DNA of 64,000 bases from positions 102,502,094 through 102,566,093 of the forward strand of contig NC_063162.1 of assembly GCF_023159225.1 (NCBI RefSeq). Direction: 5' to 3'. The stretch's first letter is position 1, and the number at the start of each line of letters is the position of its first letter. Below the pieces are notes generated by a model, which worked only from the letters and a program-made list of their open reading frames with translations, ran no database searches and was not told the DNA's origin. Position numbers and translations under genes: made by a program. This document shows, in pieces, positions 21,497-33,671 of this stretch. Source of the stretch: Perognathus longimembris pacificus (taxonomy: Eukaryota; Chordata; Mammalia; Rodentia; Heteromyidae).

Positions 21497-22727
21497 GTAG
21501 GCCTCCTATCCCTTCTGCATGGTCCCCTATGCCTCAAAGGCATCCTGGCAATTGTGGTAGAGGCCTGCATTCCTAAGGAGAGGATGCAATGCAGAACTGA
21601 ACTAAAAGGTTTATCTGGAGGTCAAACAGGGGCCATTAAAAATGCACTTGACTATCACATGAGTGAAGGAAAGGATTCCCAGCTGCTTTGGATCTTCTAA
21701 ACACCTGAGCAGTTGTGATCCACCTGGAAGTGAGAATGCTTGAGACACTGTTTATATAAGTGAGCTGAAGAGCTGACCTTCTGGCTGTGCCCATCTAAAA
21801 ATGGAGCTCCTGGTGTCCAGAATTAGCTGAGAGCACCTGCTGGCAAAACTGCCTTGACAGCATGTAAGGAGTATACCAACCCTCATTGATGTTCTTCCCT
21901 GATGGTCCTAAGTCTTACTGTTATTAGTAGATGTGACCAGATGGCGCCAGAACTGAGAAAGAGATAGGGCACACATTACATATCCTCATGTTTGCTTATT
22001 AACAAAAAGGGCACTTTCATTCCATTTGCTTGAATGAGTTCACTTTAGCGATTCGAACGGTTTGAAATCAAAGTGGGGAAATTGAGGCATCAGCTGGAAG
22101 CTAGTTTGCATTTGTCTATGAGCCCTTGAGAAGGGCAATGCCTAGTGCGACAATCACAAAGCCTAATATAGTGACCCGGAACACAGGCACCACAGTGGTT
22201 AACTCTGGTGGCAGTCAGAACCTGCAGGATTAGCTTTGAGTACCTTTAGATCTCAGGGACTGGATGAGTGATGTCAGTCTGCATCAAGATAGAGGAAGGC
22301 CCTCTTCCCACATCACTATGATGATTGAAGTTTGAATCTATTTCCTGATTCTCAGATTGATGTTGCCTGTGGCTTACCTACAGCTGGAGACTTTGCCTCT
22401 TAGCTAATGCAGAAATACTCAAGGGTGATTTCAATCATCTCTGCCTACAATTAGTAGAAAACTCAACTACTACACATGAAAAACATTTATTATTTCACCT
22501 AGGGCATTGCAAGATTGGGTCAATTTGGTCACAATGTCATGGGACTGAGGACAACCTCTGTGCCACTGTTGCCCTTCGTGCTGGTCTCAATACATCTGCT
22601 ACAGCTCCAATGTCATGTCTTCACTCAGTGACATTCCACACAGGTTGAAAAATAGGTCTCCCAAGATGCTGTGGTCTCTTGGTTGTTTGTTTGTTTCTCT
22701 TTTCTTAAGTCTTATAAAATCATCTTG

Positions 22728-22812
22728 GGACTGGAGACACATACAGCACAGTAGTACCACACAGTCTTAGTAAGGGTGAGTCCTTAAGTTCAAACCCTAG
22801 TATCAGAACACC
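22728..22812 (+). repeat. ID-type SINE fragment
   Basis: 'GGGACTGGAGACACATACAG' to 'AGTTCAAACCCTAGTATC' resembles an eroded ID element. Confidence 0.5.
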
Positions 22813-22876
22813 AGGGTGGGGAAGAGAAAGAGAGAGAGAAAAAAAAATTCCTATATCTACCAGAAGTAGGTCACCA

Positions 22877-22878
22877 CA

Positions 22879-22940
<62 letters not shown>
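22877..22940. repeat. (CA)n microsatellite
   Basis: About 30 CA units. Confidence 0.95.
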
Positions 22941-22941
<1 letters not shown>

Positions 22942-24026
22942 TTATGTGGCAGGGAAGAAAAGGATTACAGAGACACAGGGTGAAAACAGCTATGGTTCTT
23001 CCCACGGTTCTAGAAGGAGACACATTTTCGCTGTTCCTGCTCTACCTCAGCTATCAGAACACCGATGTGGTCTGCTGACCAGGGAAAGTCTGGGCCAGTG
23101 AGAGTAGGTGCAGTGGGCAGGGTGGACAGCAGCCACTGTGCCCACTAGGAAGCTCAGCAGCTCCACTGAGGGCACACCACACCTATCCAGAAACAGGAGC
23201 CTCCCTGGCCTTGTATCTCTGTGGCATTCGATACATAAATAACCCAAACCAAAAGGTGCTTGCCATTCCTGAAGTCTGAGAGAGATACAAGCTGTACCAA
23301 AAGGCCAGACTCTAGAGGCCATCAAGACATTTGTCCAAAGGGCAAGCTGCAACAGTAGACTAGTGAAGCCCTGGACAGGATGCATTCATGGGCCCTTAAT
23401 GTGTTGTTCATTAAATGGAAAAGCCATGGATTTGTCTCTGTGTTGTCTTCACTCTCATGGCCATTAAATCACTTTATTGTAATGAGCACTCACCCAAAGT
23501 ACCCTTAGCAACTGGGATGAAGGAAGAAATGATGTCTAGACCTGGAACAGCTCCACCTGTAACTGAAAACCAGAATCATGCTTTGTCAACAAGAACTTAA
23601 TATGAAGGTGCAGAAAATTATTTTTCATCGTGGTACTGGATTTGATGGGTGGCAAGATTTTAATGCAAAGGCCCCAGAAAACAAGCAGAAACAGAACAAA
23701 GGGAAGGCCTTACATTTCCTCCCGAGGATTATTCAAAGGCTGGCTCCAAGATGGGTTTGTGGAATGGGTGCCAATCCAGCACTGGGTCTGGGATGGAAGC
23801 CAGGGAGCTGCTGTAGGCCCAGAGAATGGGGGGAAGCTGCATGTAAGTTATAGAGTCATTTGCAAACTTGCCTGAGCTCTAGACCAGCCAAATGTCACCT
23901 TCTCAGAGGCCACTTCTTGCATTTCTGTCCCCTGACCTTCCAGTTGCCCTCATGTCATAATCAAATGCTGTTTTTTAAGCATCAGAAAGCCTATATATTT
24001 CAGCCATATATATACCTTTTGTTTCC

Positions 24027-24257
24027 TTGCCCTAGGACTTGAATTCAGGGCCTGGGAGCTGTCCCTGAGCCTCTTTGTGCTCAAGACTAGCACTCTATCA
24101 CTTATGCCACAATGCCACTTCTGGCCTTTTCTGAATAGTTTATTGGAGATACAAGTCTCACAGACTTCCCTGACTGGGCTGGCATTGAACAGTGATGCTC
24201 AGGTCTCAGCCTCCTGAGTAGCTAGGATTATAGGTGTAAGCCACCAGCACCCAGCTA
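24027..24257 (-). repeat. B1-headed dimeric SINE (antisense)
   Basis: Reverse right monomer then reverse head, ending 'GCCACCAGCACCCAGCTAG'. Confidence 0.8.
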
Positions 24258-24344
24258 GCCATATGTTTTAGATGTAGTAGTTTGCTTTAAACATTTTTAT
24301 GGAATTTTCTCTCTCCAATCCATTATTTTTTCTCTCTCTCCTTT

Positions 24345-24412
24345 TGATACAGGATCTTGCTATGTAGTTCAGGCTGGCCTTGAATTTGCAATCTTCCTAC
24401 TTCAGTCAACCA
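24345..24412 (-). repeat. B1 fragment (antisense)
   Basis: 'CTTGCTATGTAGTTCAGGCT' is the reverse of the typical rodent B1 end. Confidence 0.65.
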
Positions 24413-25198
24413 AACAAATCTATTCTTTATTCTTAACCTCTATTATTCTCATACTGAGAAGGAAGAGAACGGGGTACCCACTCTTTCTATACCTATAGTT
24501 TCTGGATATGCAGGCATGCTTTATATAAAACACACGAGGTGAAATGTAATAGGGTGCACAATAGATGTACCATAGGTGTCTAACATGGAAATCAGTTGTA
24601 TGGAAGTCATGGGCAATGAGCATCATGATTGAGGCCCTGACAGAGGGGGATCCGGGCTGGTGATGAGGAAAAGGCATGCATAAGAGTCCAGAAGCATGAT
24701 GGGTCCAAGGAAAGCCTACAAAGGTAAAATGATAAGTGGAGTGACTCTGTGACATTAGCTAGGAAGGTGTGGCCCAGATCACCAGAATCTGCCATTCTAT
24801 TGCTGAGAGGGAAGAAGGGAGTCCTGGACTTCCTTGTGGTGGTGGATGATGTGATGAAGAGATGAAGTTGAAAAGCTACACCAGCTGCTGGTTGTTGGTG
24901 TTTGTTTGCTTTTAACCTAAAAGGAAGGCTCAATCCCAGAAGTAGAAAGCGTGGCCCTCAGCACCATGAGAAACTGACTCCAGCAATTGTTGGAGTATAA
25001 TGTGAGGTTCTGCAGAGAATGCAGAGCTCAAACCACAGCATCACAGAAAGATTTTTTTGGCTTTGGTACTAGTTGCATCTTTATTTTGAGTATAAAATGG
25101 TACCCCTGTGTGCTTTTATGCAAATGTTATTTTTCTCTGTATGGTTTATATTAGCTTATTAACCTGTAATCAAAATTAAAATGTGTTTTTCTTCACAG

Positions 25199-25320
25199 TT
25201 TTGCTCATTTGGGAGTCGCCTCATGGGACGAGGGTACTATGTGTTTGATAGAAGATGGGATCGTTTTCGATTCGCCCTAAACTCCATGGTAGAAAAACAC
25301 TTGAATTCACAGATGTGGAA
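25199..25320 (+). CDS. ATXN7L1: ATXN7L1 coding exon, second conserved block
   Basis: Acceptor AG at 25197-25198, donor GT at 25321; phase 0 in, two bases out (Lys codon completed at 29665). It encodes FCSFGSRLMGRGYYVFDRRW, then DRFRFALNSMVEKHLNSQMW. This tryptophan- and aromatic-rich block is the most conserved part of ATXN7/ATXN7L1/ATXN7L2 after the SCA7 segment. The residues differ from ATXN7 (FCTFGSRQIGRGYYVFDSRW from memory), supporting the L1 paralogue. Confidence 0.95.
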
Positions 25321-28082
25321 GTAAGTGAGCAGTTTCTGTGCAATATAAGATCAGAGCTGCCCCGTAATTACCTGAGCCCTAACTTTCAGAATAAATGTCA
25401 GCAGTTGGCTTTTCATAGACCAAAATGAATCTGAAATCAGGATTCGTGATTAATCCTTAAATGTCAGCTCTTCTTAATGGTTTGCCTGAAGATTTTTAGA
25501 AATACCTATAATGTGTTGTATGCTTTGTCTCCTTTGAAGATCATTTTTGTGTTGATTAATCTAGACGTAGTGAAACGGATAGGAGATGAGGTCTTACTTA
25601 GCGTCGTTATAGGGCCTTTTTATTTATTACTCTGAGAGCCTCTAAGGATATTAGGAACGTGCTTCTGTTTGTAATGTTAATGCTACAGTAGCAATACTAA
25701 CACTTTCATGATGGTTACAGACCAATTTCTAGTTGTTTGTTGTCCTATGGGAAAATGTGTACAGTTGCCAACAAGGCAGATCCCAAACAATGCTGTGAAA
25801 TTGGTTAAGTTTGTCTTTGGCCCTTCCTGTCTCTCCAGGGCTCCCTCTTCACCTCTGCCTGGCCTTCTTTCTCCCCTAAACTCTTTGCTCCATTTCTTTA
25901 AGCACTGTATATTCTCCCACACCTCCCAATGTCCTTATATTTTAATAGGGAATTTATGAAAAGAGAAAAAGCCTCAATTTGGTAGAATACTATCATGAAG
26001 AACAGGCTAGGACCTCTCAAATGACAAAACATAAGAAGCCACTTGATAATAGAAGGCCAAGCTATGGGTATACCCATACTCTTACTCCTACAAAGGGAGT
26101 TCTAGATATCATAATGCCATGAGTCACTTCAGTCTAGGTCCCCCAATTACTGGAAGAAGCCAACAGCTGATTCCCCTTACTTTCCTAGTGAGGCCCAGGA
26201 GAGACCAGAATGCTATTCCTGAGAAACAGGAGTCACAGAATCCACTACTTGCCTCTCTCCCAGGCTTCCTTCTGTCCCCAGGCAGTTGTGGCATCAGAGC
26301 CCACTGGATCTGCATCAAGCTTTCCTGGGGGCTTGGGATAAATGTTGACACTTTATATCAACAAAGAAAGGGCCATAAGAGAAGCTTATCATTTATCATT
26401 TTTTCCCATGTGACTGACTGCCCGGGATGCCCACAGGGCACCCCTGATTACCACATGTGTCCTTTCAAAACTGCGACAGAGCAGCACTGCATGGGGGACC
26501 TAACTTGTTCTCAGTTATCTGATGAGTTAGCCTTCCATGATGTTTCCCCGCAAGTCGCCAGCCTTGGCGATTTCTCACAGCTCTCTGCTCTCCTGTGTTG
26601 TGGTAGTGTAAACCCCGGACACGTGGAAGGAATGTGTTGATCTGTATTTCGCTCCCTGGTGTCCTGTCAGCTCAAGCTCCATATTCCTTTCCTCCTCAGG
26701 CACAGAAGCCCGAGCCACCGGGCATCAGGTCCCTCCCCCCTGTTCAGGACTTGCCTAACCAATCTGCTGTCACTGAGCAACATTGGGGCTGCCTGGGTGT
26801 CAACTCTGGAGAGCGTAGCACCTCGCTGCCCTCTCAGCCTCGCTGCCCAAACTCCAGGCCCCGACGGGCCCGAACCTGGAGGGATGGCAGCCGATGGGGG
26901 CATGGAAGACATTAGGAAGAAAAGGAACGGCAAAGACTCTTTTTTCTTTAACAAGCATTTAACTCTGCATCAGGAGACGCCAACACAGTATTCTCTTTCA
27001 GCCAGGTCAGCATCTGGATCTCCATGCCAGCTGGCAGGGGAGGATGGGCACTGTCAGGAACTCATTCGCATCTGTGGGCTTTTGTGTGGGACTTCCCTAG
27101 GCCAGTGTGAGATGCTTACACACAGCCAGCCAAGCCAAAGTCCACTGCCATCTGGCACTTAGAAAACACATGAACTGTTTTTTGTGGGGGGAAGGGGACT
27201 CCCGGGGACAGCCCCTTCTCCCACTTCTCTCCTGTCCTGACTCCCTCCCATTCCTGCTGTCCACTGAAAATCAGTAGGGAGAGAGGAAAGAAAGAGCCAG
27301 CAAATATGCCAAAAGTACCACCATCACCCCTCGCAATTCGGAACAAAGGCCAGGTAAAGTCTAGAATTCAGTTGTACTTATCAACACAGGTTGAATCATG
27401 AATTAGTATTATATAATGAGAACAATATAAGTGAATCCCATTCAAATTAACCAAGTGGGGATCTCACTAATGATCCATCTAGTAGTATTTGTAAGTAATC
27501 CTCTATTACAAGTCAGACCTCAGACCTCAGCCACTGTATACTTCCCTCTGCCTAAACTGCCCAGGTTACTGCCTAAGGGAGGACCCGAGGATTACCTGTA
27601 GAGCCACGACAAGGCAGCACAGTTAGCAAGAAACCTTGCTGATGCCCCTATGCTCTAAGACACGTCCTAGCCCTGTTCTGAAGGGGTTGTGCAGTGCCAG
27701 GCAGTTGTAAGGATGTGTGCAGACCATCCTGGCCTGACTGTGGGAGTCCTTGCCCAGCATGCATAGTCCCTGACAACAGTGTTTTCTTGCTGCTGAGATT
27801 GACCTGCTCACCCATCCACCTCCCCATTCATCCATCTGTCCATCCACTCATTCATTCATTGCAACAAGTATTCATGGAGTACCTTGGTTAGTATAAGTTT
27901 TTAGGTTTGAGAGGGAAAAAGTTCTCATACACCATCATGGCTGCTGTGGGATTGGGCAGCATTTTTCTCTTATATTTGATCTCCTAGGCCTGATATTTTC
28001 AAGGGTATTCTGCCATATTCAAGGAGTCCACTGGATTCCACCATAAAGAAGAAGCCTTCAGGCTCTACCAAGTGCAGGTAGA

Positions 28083-28298
28083 GGGGCTGGGGATATGGCC
28101 TAGTGGCAAGAGTGCTTGCCTCATATACATGAGGCCCTGGGTTCAATTCCCCAGCACCACATATACAGAAAACGGCCAGAAGTGGCGCTGTGGCTCAAGT
28201 GGCAGAGTGCTAGCCTTGAGCAAAAAGAAGCCAGGGGACAGAGCTCAGGCCCTGAGTCCAAGCCCCAGGACTGGCCAAAAAAAAAAAAAAAAAAAAGT
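28083..28298 (+). repeat. IDL-Geo SINE
   Basis: Full copy with A20 tail. Flanking AGTGCAGGTAGAG and AGTGCGGGCAGAG are diverged duplications. Confidence 0.9.
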
Positions 28299-28552
28299 GC
28301 GGGCAGAGAAGGGATCTTCAGAGAGAATGCTAGGAGAGGCACTTATTTCCCGGGGAGTGTCTGTCCAAAGCTGTATGAGTGCAACAGCTGCAGGGTGGCC
28401 TCCAGAGAAGAGGCACTGTCCCACACAGCGTTCCAGGTCTACCAAGAGAGGTGCAAATCCCAGGCCAGCCTAACTTCTAGTGCTGCTTATAGGACAGGAG
28501 CTGCTATGCACCAGCCCCTAACCCACCTCTGCCATTTCCAGGAGCATCCCCT

Positions 28553-28621
28553 CAGGAGATGTGGCTTAAGTGGTAGAGCACCTGCCTAACAAGCATGAAG
28601 CCCTGAGTTCAGGCCCCAGTA

Positions 28622-28671
<50 letters not shown>
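28553..28671 (+). repeat. ID-type SINE with (CA)n tail
   Basis: 'GTGGCTTAAGTGGTAGAGCA' and 'GAGTTCAGGCCCCAGTATC', then about 23 CA units. Confidence 0.8.
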
Positions 28672-28673
<2 letters not shown>

Positions 28674-28856
28674 TAAAGTGAGGTCCCAAGAAGTTTGTTC
28701 TCAGAATCTTTCCCTCTCTCCTATCATTTCTATGCTCCCTACTGCTCCTGCCCTGCACTTCTCTTCAGAACTAAACTAGAAGTGACAGCTGAGGTGGGGT
28801 GGATGAAGGGGAAAATGCATAGCGTAGCCACTGGGTAGGGGGAGCTTGTTATCATG

Positions 28857-29060
28857 TTTTATTTATTTTTATTTATTTTTGCCAGTCCTGGGCCTTGGAC
28901 TCAGGGCCTGAGCTTCTTTTTGCTCAAGGCTAGCACTCTGCCACTTGAGCCACAGCACCACTTCTGGCTGTTTTCTATATAAGTGGTGCTGAGGAATCGA
29001 ACCCAGGGCTTCATGTATACAAGGCAAGCACTCTTGCCACTAGGCCATATTCCCAGCCCC
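28857..29060 (-). repeat. IDL-Geo SINE (antisense)
   Basis: TTTATTTTTATT tail then reverse body; flanked by similar GAGCTTG.TATCAT sequences. Confidence 0.88.
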
Positions 29061-29664
29061 GAGCTTGATATCATTTCCCAAGCCCTTGACCTGCTATGAA
29101 GGAGGCAGCCATGAGCCAACATGGACACAGACTTCTCTCCAGCCTAACAGAGTCTGCAGGTAGCAATCACAGGAAGATGCTGACCTGTGAGGAAACAGCT
29201 GTTCCCAGAATGCCTGTAGCCAAGGGTAGGATGGGAAGCAGAGGGGGAAACTCTGGCCCACATGTCCAGATTAAGCCCTGTCCACACACTTACTTCAGAC
29301 CAGAACCTAAATGTGAAATGATCACTTTTAGCACTGCCACTTATACACACATATATGGAGGAAGACTGCTGGGGATGCTTATATTCTGAATAATATTTGC
29401 CTTTTGCTCATGAACCAAAAACGAGTCATGCTTCAGTAGGATGTGAATACCTGAAAGTAGTGAAATAGAGGCTAGATGTTGCAATGGGGGCAGTGTAAGG
29501 CAGGGCCATCCTTCAGACCTTCTCATCTTCCAAGGCTTCATTCTCCATAGTCAAGTTCTGCCGGGGTGTTCTCCGTAGCCCTGACACTCAGACTTCATCC
29601 AGCCTCCCGAGCGATGCCAAGCCGATGTCTCACTGTTTCTCTCTGGCTCTTCTCTCATGTTTAG

Positions 29665-30610
29665 GAAGATCCCTCCTGCGGCAGATACCCCCATGCCCTC
29701 GCCAGCAGCCCACATCACCACCCCCGTTCCAGCATCCGTTTTGCAGCCTTTCAGCAACCCCAGTGCTGTGTATCTTCCTTCAGCTCCCATCAGCTCGAGA
29801 CTCACCTCTTCTTACATAATGACATCAGCCATGCTCTCAGACGCAGCTTTTGTGGCATCGCCGGACCCGCGTGTCCTCATGTCCCACACCACAGCTTTCC
29901 CCCATGTGGCCGCTACCCTCAGCATCATGGACTCAACCTTCAAGGCTCCATCCGCCGTGTCCCCGATACCAGCTGTCATCCCTTCCCCATCCCACAAGCC
30001 ATCCAAAACCAAAACCAGCAAATCCTCAAAAGTCAAAGACCTATCTGCCCGTAGCGACCAGTCTCCAAGTAACAAAAAGAGGAAGCCACAGTCTTCGACT
30101 TCCTCTTCCTCCTTGTCCTTGCAGACTGCCCTTTCATCGTCACCATTGTCAGGGCCCCACAAAAAGAACTGTGTTCTCAATGCCAGTTCTGCTTTGAACT
30201 CCTATCAGGCAGCCCCTCCCTATAACAGTCTGTCTGTGCACAACTCCAACAATGGGGTGAGCCCACTCAGTGCCAAGCTGGAGCCCTCAGGACGGACCTC
30301 GCTGCCCGGTGGCCCCGTGGACATAGTGAGACAGGTGGGCGCGGTGGGCGGCAGCAGTGACTCCTGTCCCCTCTCTGTGCCCTCCCTTGCGCTCCACGCA
30401 GGGGACCTCTCTCTGGCCTCACACAATGCTGTGTCTTCTCTGCCCCTTTCTTTTGATAAATCAGAAGGAAAAAAGCGTAAGAACTCGAGTACTAGTAGCA
30501 AAGCCTGTAAAATCACTAAAATGCCTGGTATGAATAGCGTTCACAAAAAGAACCCACCCGGCCTCCTTGCACCGGTGCCGGATCCCGTTAACAGCACCTC
30601 CTCTCGGCAG
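29665..30610 (+). CDS. ATXN7L1: ATXN7L1 large Ser/Pro-rich coding exon
   Basis: Acceptor AG at 29663-29664, donor GT at 30611; it enters with one base finishing the Lys codon and leaves in phase 0. The 315-codon low-complexity region starts KIPPAADTPMPSPAAHITTP. It contains a Lys/Ser-rich stretch (KPSKTKTSKSSKVKDLS), two basic clusters of nuclear-localisation type (NKKRKPQ and GKKRKNS) and serine runs. The conserved end is KNPPGLLAPVPDPVNSTSSR then Q. It is predicted to be mostly disordered. No frameshift is present. If the following intron were retained the frame would continue for about 30 residues to a stop at 30701. Confidence 0.96.
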
Positions 30611-30769
30611 GTAAGGGACCTCCTGGCACTGCCTTCATCAGCTCTGGGGGGCAGGGGGAGCTGGGCAGTGTCCCTGCTTGGCCAGGTGGGCTCAGGCAGG
30701 TAACACAAGTGTGGCTCCTTTTCTCCTTCCCTGTAGACCATCCCCACCCCTGCTCTGAGCATGGTGGTT

Positions 30770-30930
30770 TGCTTACCAAATGCTTTTAGGACTCTTCACT
30801 GTGAATGAGGCTCTGTGCTAAGCCCCTCACAGTGATGACCTCCTTGCACTGTACCCACATAATCTAGGTTGCCACCACGCTACAGATGGGTAAACTGAGA
30901 CACAGGGATTCCAAGCTCCCTGCTCGACTT
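30770..30930 (+). repeat. MIR relic
   Basis: 'CTGTGCTAAGCCCCTCACAG' and 'GATGGGTAAACTGAGACACA' are MIR core words. Confidence 0.65.
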
Positions 30931-31529
30931 CTGTGGAGTTATGTGTTATACCTTAAAACTGCTGAGGACAACTTCATATAGGAGTTCTGTTGGTAAGAAG
31001 TTTGAGCTGACTTGTTGGCATCCCCTCAGGAAAAGCCTGAGGCCCAAGGCAGGTTACATAGTACCCAGACCCACCCGAGAAGTATTGACTGACAGTCTGG
31101 TTCCCACCTTGACCCCCACCCACTTTGTTCTAATCGCTCTTTCCTTCCTTGCACCAACTGGCCAACAGTGTTCAATGCATGGCACCCACAGTAGCATGTA
31201 GTGTTATAAGGAAGCCCAGGATATGTACATGGTCCAAGAATGCCTGTGTTTTTCTCCCAAGCTCTGTTCCCATTCCCAAGTCCAGTCTGTGTCTTCAAGC
31301 GAGGATAGCTACTTACAAAGGCCACCACCACCCTGGCCAGCAGACAGAGGCAGAGTGGGGGTGCTCAGATCTGTGGGGAAGCCAGCCATGGGGCCACCAG
31401 TGAGGAGAGTGGCCTTACCACTACAGAACCAACCAGCCATACCCTAAAGCCAGCCTTGTGAAGGGATGAGGGCTTTGGAGAATTGACAGGCAGTTGTTAA
31501 GAGATGTTTTAATGTTAATGAGCATTTCT

Positions 31530-31738
31530 TTTTTTTTTTTTTTTTTGGCCAGTCCTGGGCCTTGGACTCAGGGCCTGAGCACTGTCCCTGGCTTCTTCCC
31601 GCTCAAGGCTAGCACTCTGCCACTTGAGCCACAGCGCCGCTTCTGGCCGTTTTCTGCATATGTGGTGCTGGGGAATCGAACCTAGGGCCTCGTGTATCCG
31701 AGGCAGGCACTCTTGCCACTAGGCTATATCCCCAGCCC
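31530..31738 (-). repeat. IDL-Geo SINE, CpG-rich young type (antisense)
   Basis: Perfect TAATGAGCATTTCTT duplications (about 31515-31529 and 31739-31753) and conserved CpGs indicate a recent insertion. Confidence 0.94.
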
Positions 31739-32089
31739 CTAATGAGCATTTCTTGAGAGGGAGTCAGGGCTGGACAGGTAGCTGTAAGCAAGGCTACAGT
31801 GGGAGAGGGTCTTCTTTGTCACCTGGGCCCACTGAGGCTCTCCAGTTCCAGGAGTAGGGCAGAGGGGGGCCATCACCCTCAGAGCCCCACCTGGAGACCA
31901 GAGAACTGGTCAGAGTCAGAACTGGTCCCGAGAGAGGGCAGAGCCAGGACTTTTCAAACTGAAGTATCCCATGTATTTCTACCAGGCTGCCAAGCAGGCT
32001 GTTCAACTGATATATAGAACACAGCTGGGACAGCAAAGCCTTGGTACCTCACTCATCTCAGATGAAGTTCTAGTCTTGGTCCCTGGTAC

Positions 32090-32230
32090 TTTATTAATTG
32101 CCCCCATTTTTTTTTTAACAAACAAATCAGTCAAGGCACAGGAAAGTTATGCAAGGTACCCAAAGTCACACAGCAAGTAAATATCAGAGAAGACATTTAG
32201 ACCTCAGCATTTTGGCTCTGCAGTCTGGGC
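32090..32230 (+). repeat. MIR relic
   Basis: 'CAAAGTCACACAGCAAGTAA' is the MIR 'AAGGTCACACAGCTAGTAAG' block. Confidence 0.65.
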
Positions 32231-32952
32231 TCTTAGCCTCCAGGGCAACATGGTAGTGACTCTGTTAGCAATTTACAAGACTTAATCAGCATGAAGACTC
32301 GGCCACTCCAGTGGTGAACAGAGTTGATGAGCCTCCACCACACAGTGCCTGGAAGAAGGGGATTGAGGCAAGCCTGAGCACTTACAGCTGCTGCTGGGCT
32401 GCTCAGCATGGGTTCTAGGAAGAAGGCAGTTTGGTGCTGCTCTCAGGGCCACTGAGGATAGGCTTTGTCCAAGATCTCACCATGGGTCTGTTAGAAGACT
32501 GGGAGAGGCAAAGCACTAGGTAGAGAAGTCCAAGATAAACCAGGGCTTCAGAGTGCACTTGAGGCACCATTTAACCATACCTGGTAGATGTACAGCCAGA
32601 ATTGAACAAAAGTGAACACAAGGACAAAAGTGGACACAAATCGACTCTGAGTGGAAGGCAAGCTTTGTGTGTAAAGGCTGGTGAATGTAGAGGAGAAGCC
32701 ACTAATAGGCCTAAGTCATGAGCTGCCTTGGTAAACAAGACAGGGATGGAGGGCTAGTCCCAAGGTCAGCTCTCCTGAGCGTACAGGCCCCTATGTGCAA
32801 GGACAGTCACAGAAGAAAAGCCACAGCCACGTGACCCCAGGACTATTATCTCAGGGACCCAGCTCAAGAATGGCATCCTTCCCCACACATACCCTTGTGA
32901 GGGCAACTGGGTGTCTTTGCTGGTTTTCTGAAGAGTGAGAGGCTGTATGTGA

Positions 32953-33150
32953 TAACCACATGTCAGTGGCTCACATCTATAATCCTAGCTACTCAAGAGG
33001 CTAAGATCTGAGTGTCAAGGTTCAAAGCCAGCTGAGGGCACAAAAGTCCACAAGACTCTCCTAGCCATCAAACGCTGAACTGTAACTGTGGTTCAAGTTG
33101 TAGAGTATTAGCCATGAGCAAGAAAGCCCCCCCACACACACACACAGAGT
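32953..33150 (+). repeat. B1-headed dimeric SINE with short CA tail
   Basis: Head 'ATCCTAGCTACTCAAGAGGC', shortened right monomer, then CACACA. Confidence 0.75.
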
Positions 33151-33596
33151 GTATGTGTGCTTTTATCTATAGTTAGCTTAGCGACTTTCAGGAGAAACAA
33201 TGTGGGTCTGGCACTGTGATCAGAAGTGGATGAACTATTGGGACCCTTAGGTCTCACCCTCAAGTGACTAGCTGAGGCTCTATGGAGTTACATGATCCCA
33301 GAAGGCCCAGCTTCCCCCCAGAGCTCTTCACCCTGAAGCTTGCAGTCTGTCTGTCTGCCTGGGGAGGAAAGTTAAATCATTCTGATTTTCATGTAAGAAG
33401 GAAAGGGGCCATCCTCAAGAAACTTTTGGAACTATTGTCCTTTTTTCTGCCATTGAGGATGGGAAGGCCAGTGCTAGCAATGTGAGGGAAGGAGAACATT
33501 GCTCAGACCACCCCTCCTTCTTAGCAATGTGTTCTGTCAAGTGTCTTTCACACACTGCTGCGGGTGTCTGAGTCATACTTCATTGGTGTCTTTCAG

Positions 33597-33671
33597 GTTG
33601 GGAAAAATAGCAGCCTGGCTTTGTCACAATCCACTCCTTCAAGCATATCCAGCCCAGGACACAGCCGACAG
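33597..33671 (+). CDS. ATXN7L1: ATXN7L1 penultimate coding exon
   Basis: Acceptor AG at 33595-33596, donor GT at 33672; phase 0 at both ends. It encodes 25 residues, VGKNSSLALSQSTPSSISSP then GHSRQ, matching the C-terminal tail of the ATXN7L1 long isoform as I recall it. Because it is phase 0/0 it could be skipped without shifting the frame. Confidence 0.93.

Larger units (their letters stand above)
21497..25198 (+). other. ATXN7L1: ATXN7L1 intron
   Basis: Mostly unrecognised unique sequence (21497-22720, 22940-24025, 24420-25198). Listed repeats are the only elements I can name. Confidence 0.85.
25321..29664 (+). other. ATXN7L1: ATXN7L1 intron
   Basis: Largely unique sequence between 25321 and 28080 with no recognised element or exon. 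SINEs and a CA repeat occupy 28083-29060. Nothing is recognised at 29061-29664. Confidence 0.85.
30611..33596 (+). other. ATXN7L1: ATXN7L1 intron
   Basis: Contains MIR-type relics (30770-30930, 32090-32230), one young SINE and one B1-headed SINE. The rest is unrecognised. Confidence 0.85.

Noticed and set aside
29812..30516. Antisense frames of 98-122 codons opposite the large exon
   Set aside because: Shadows of the ATXN7L1 coding sequence; no family recognised and the sense strand is clearly coding.
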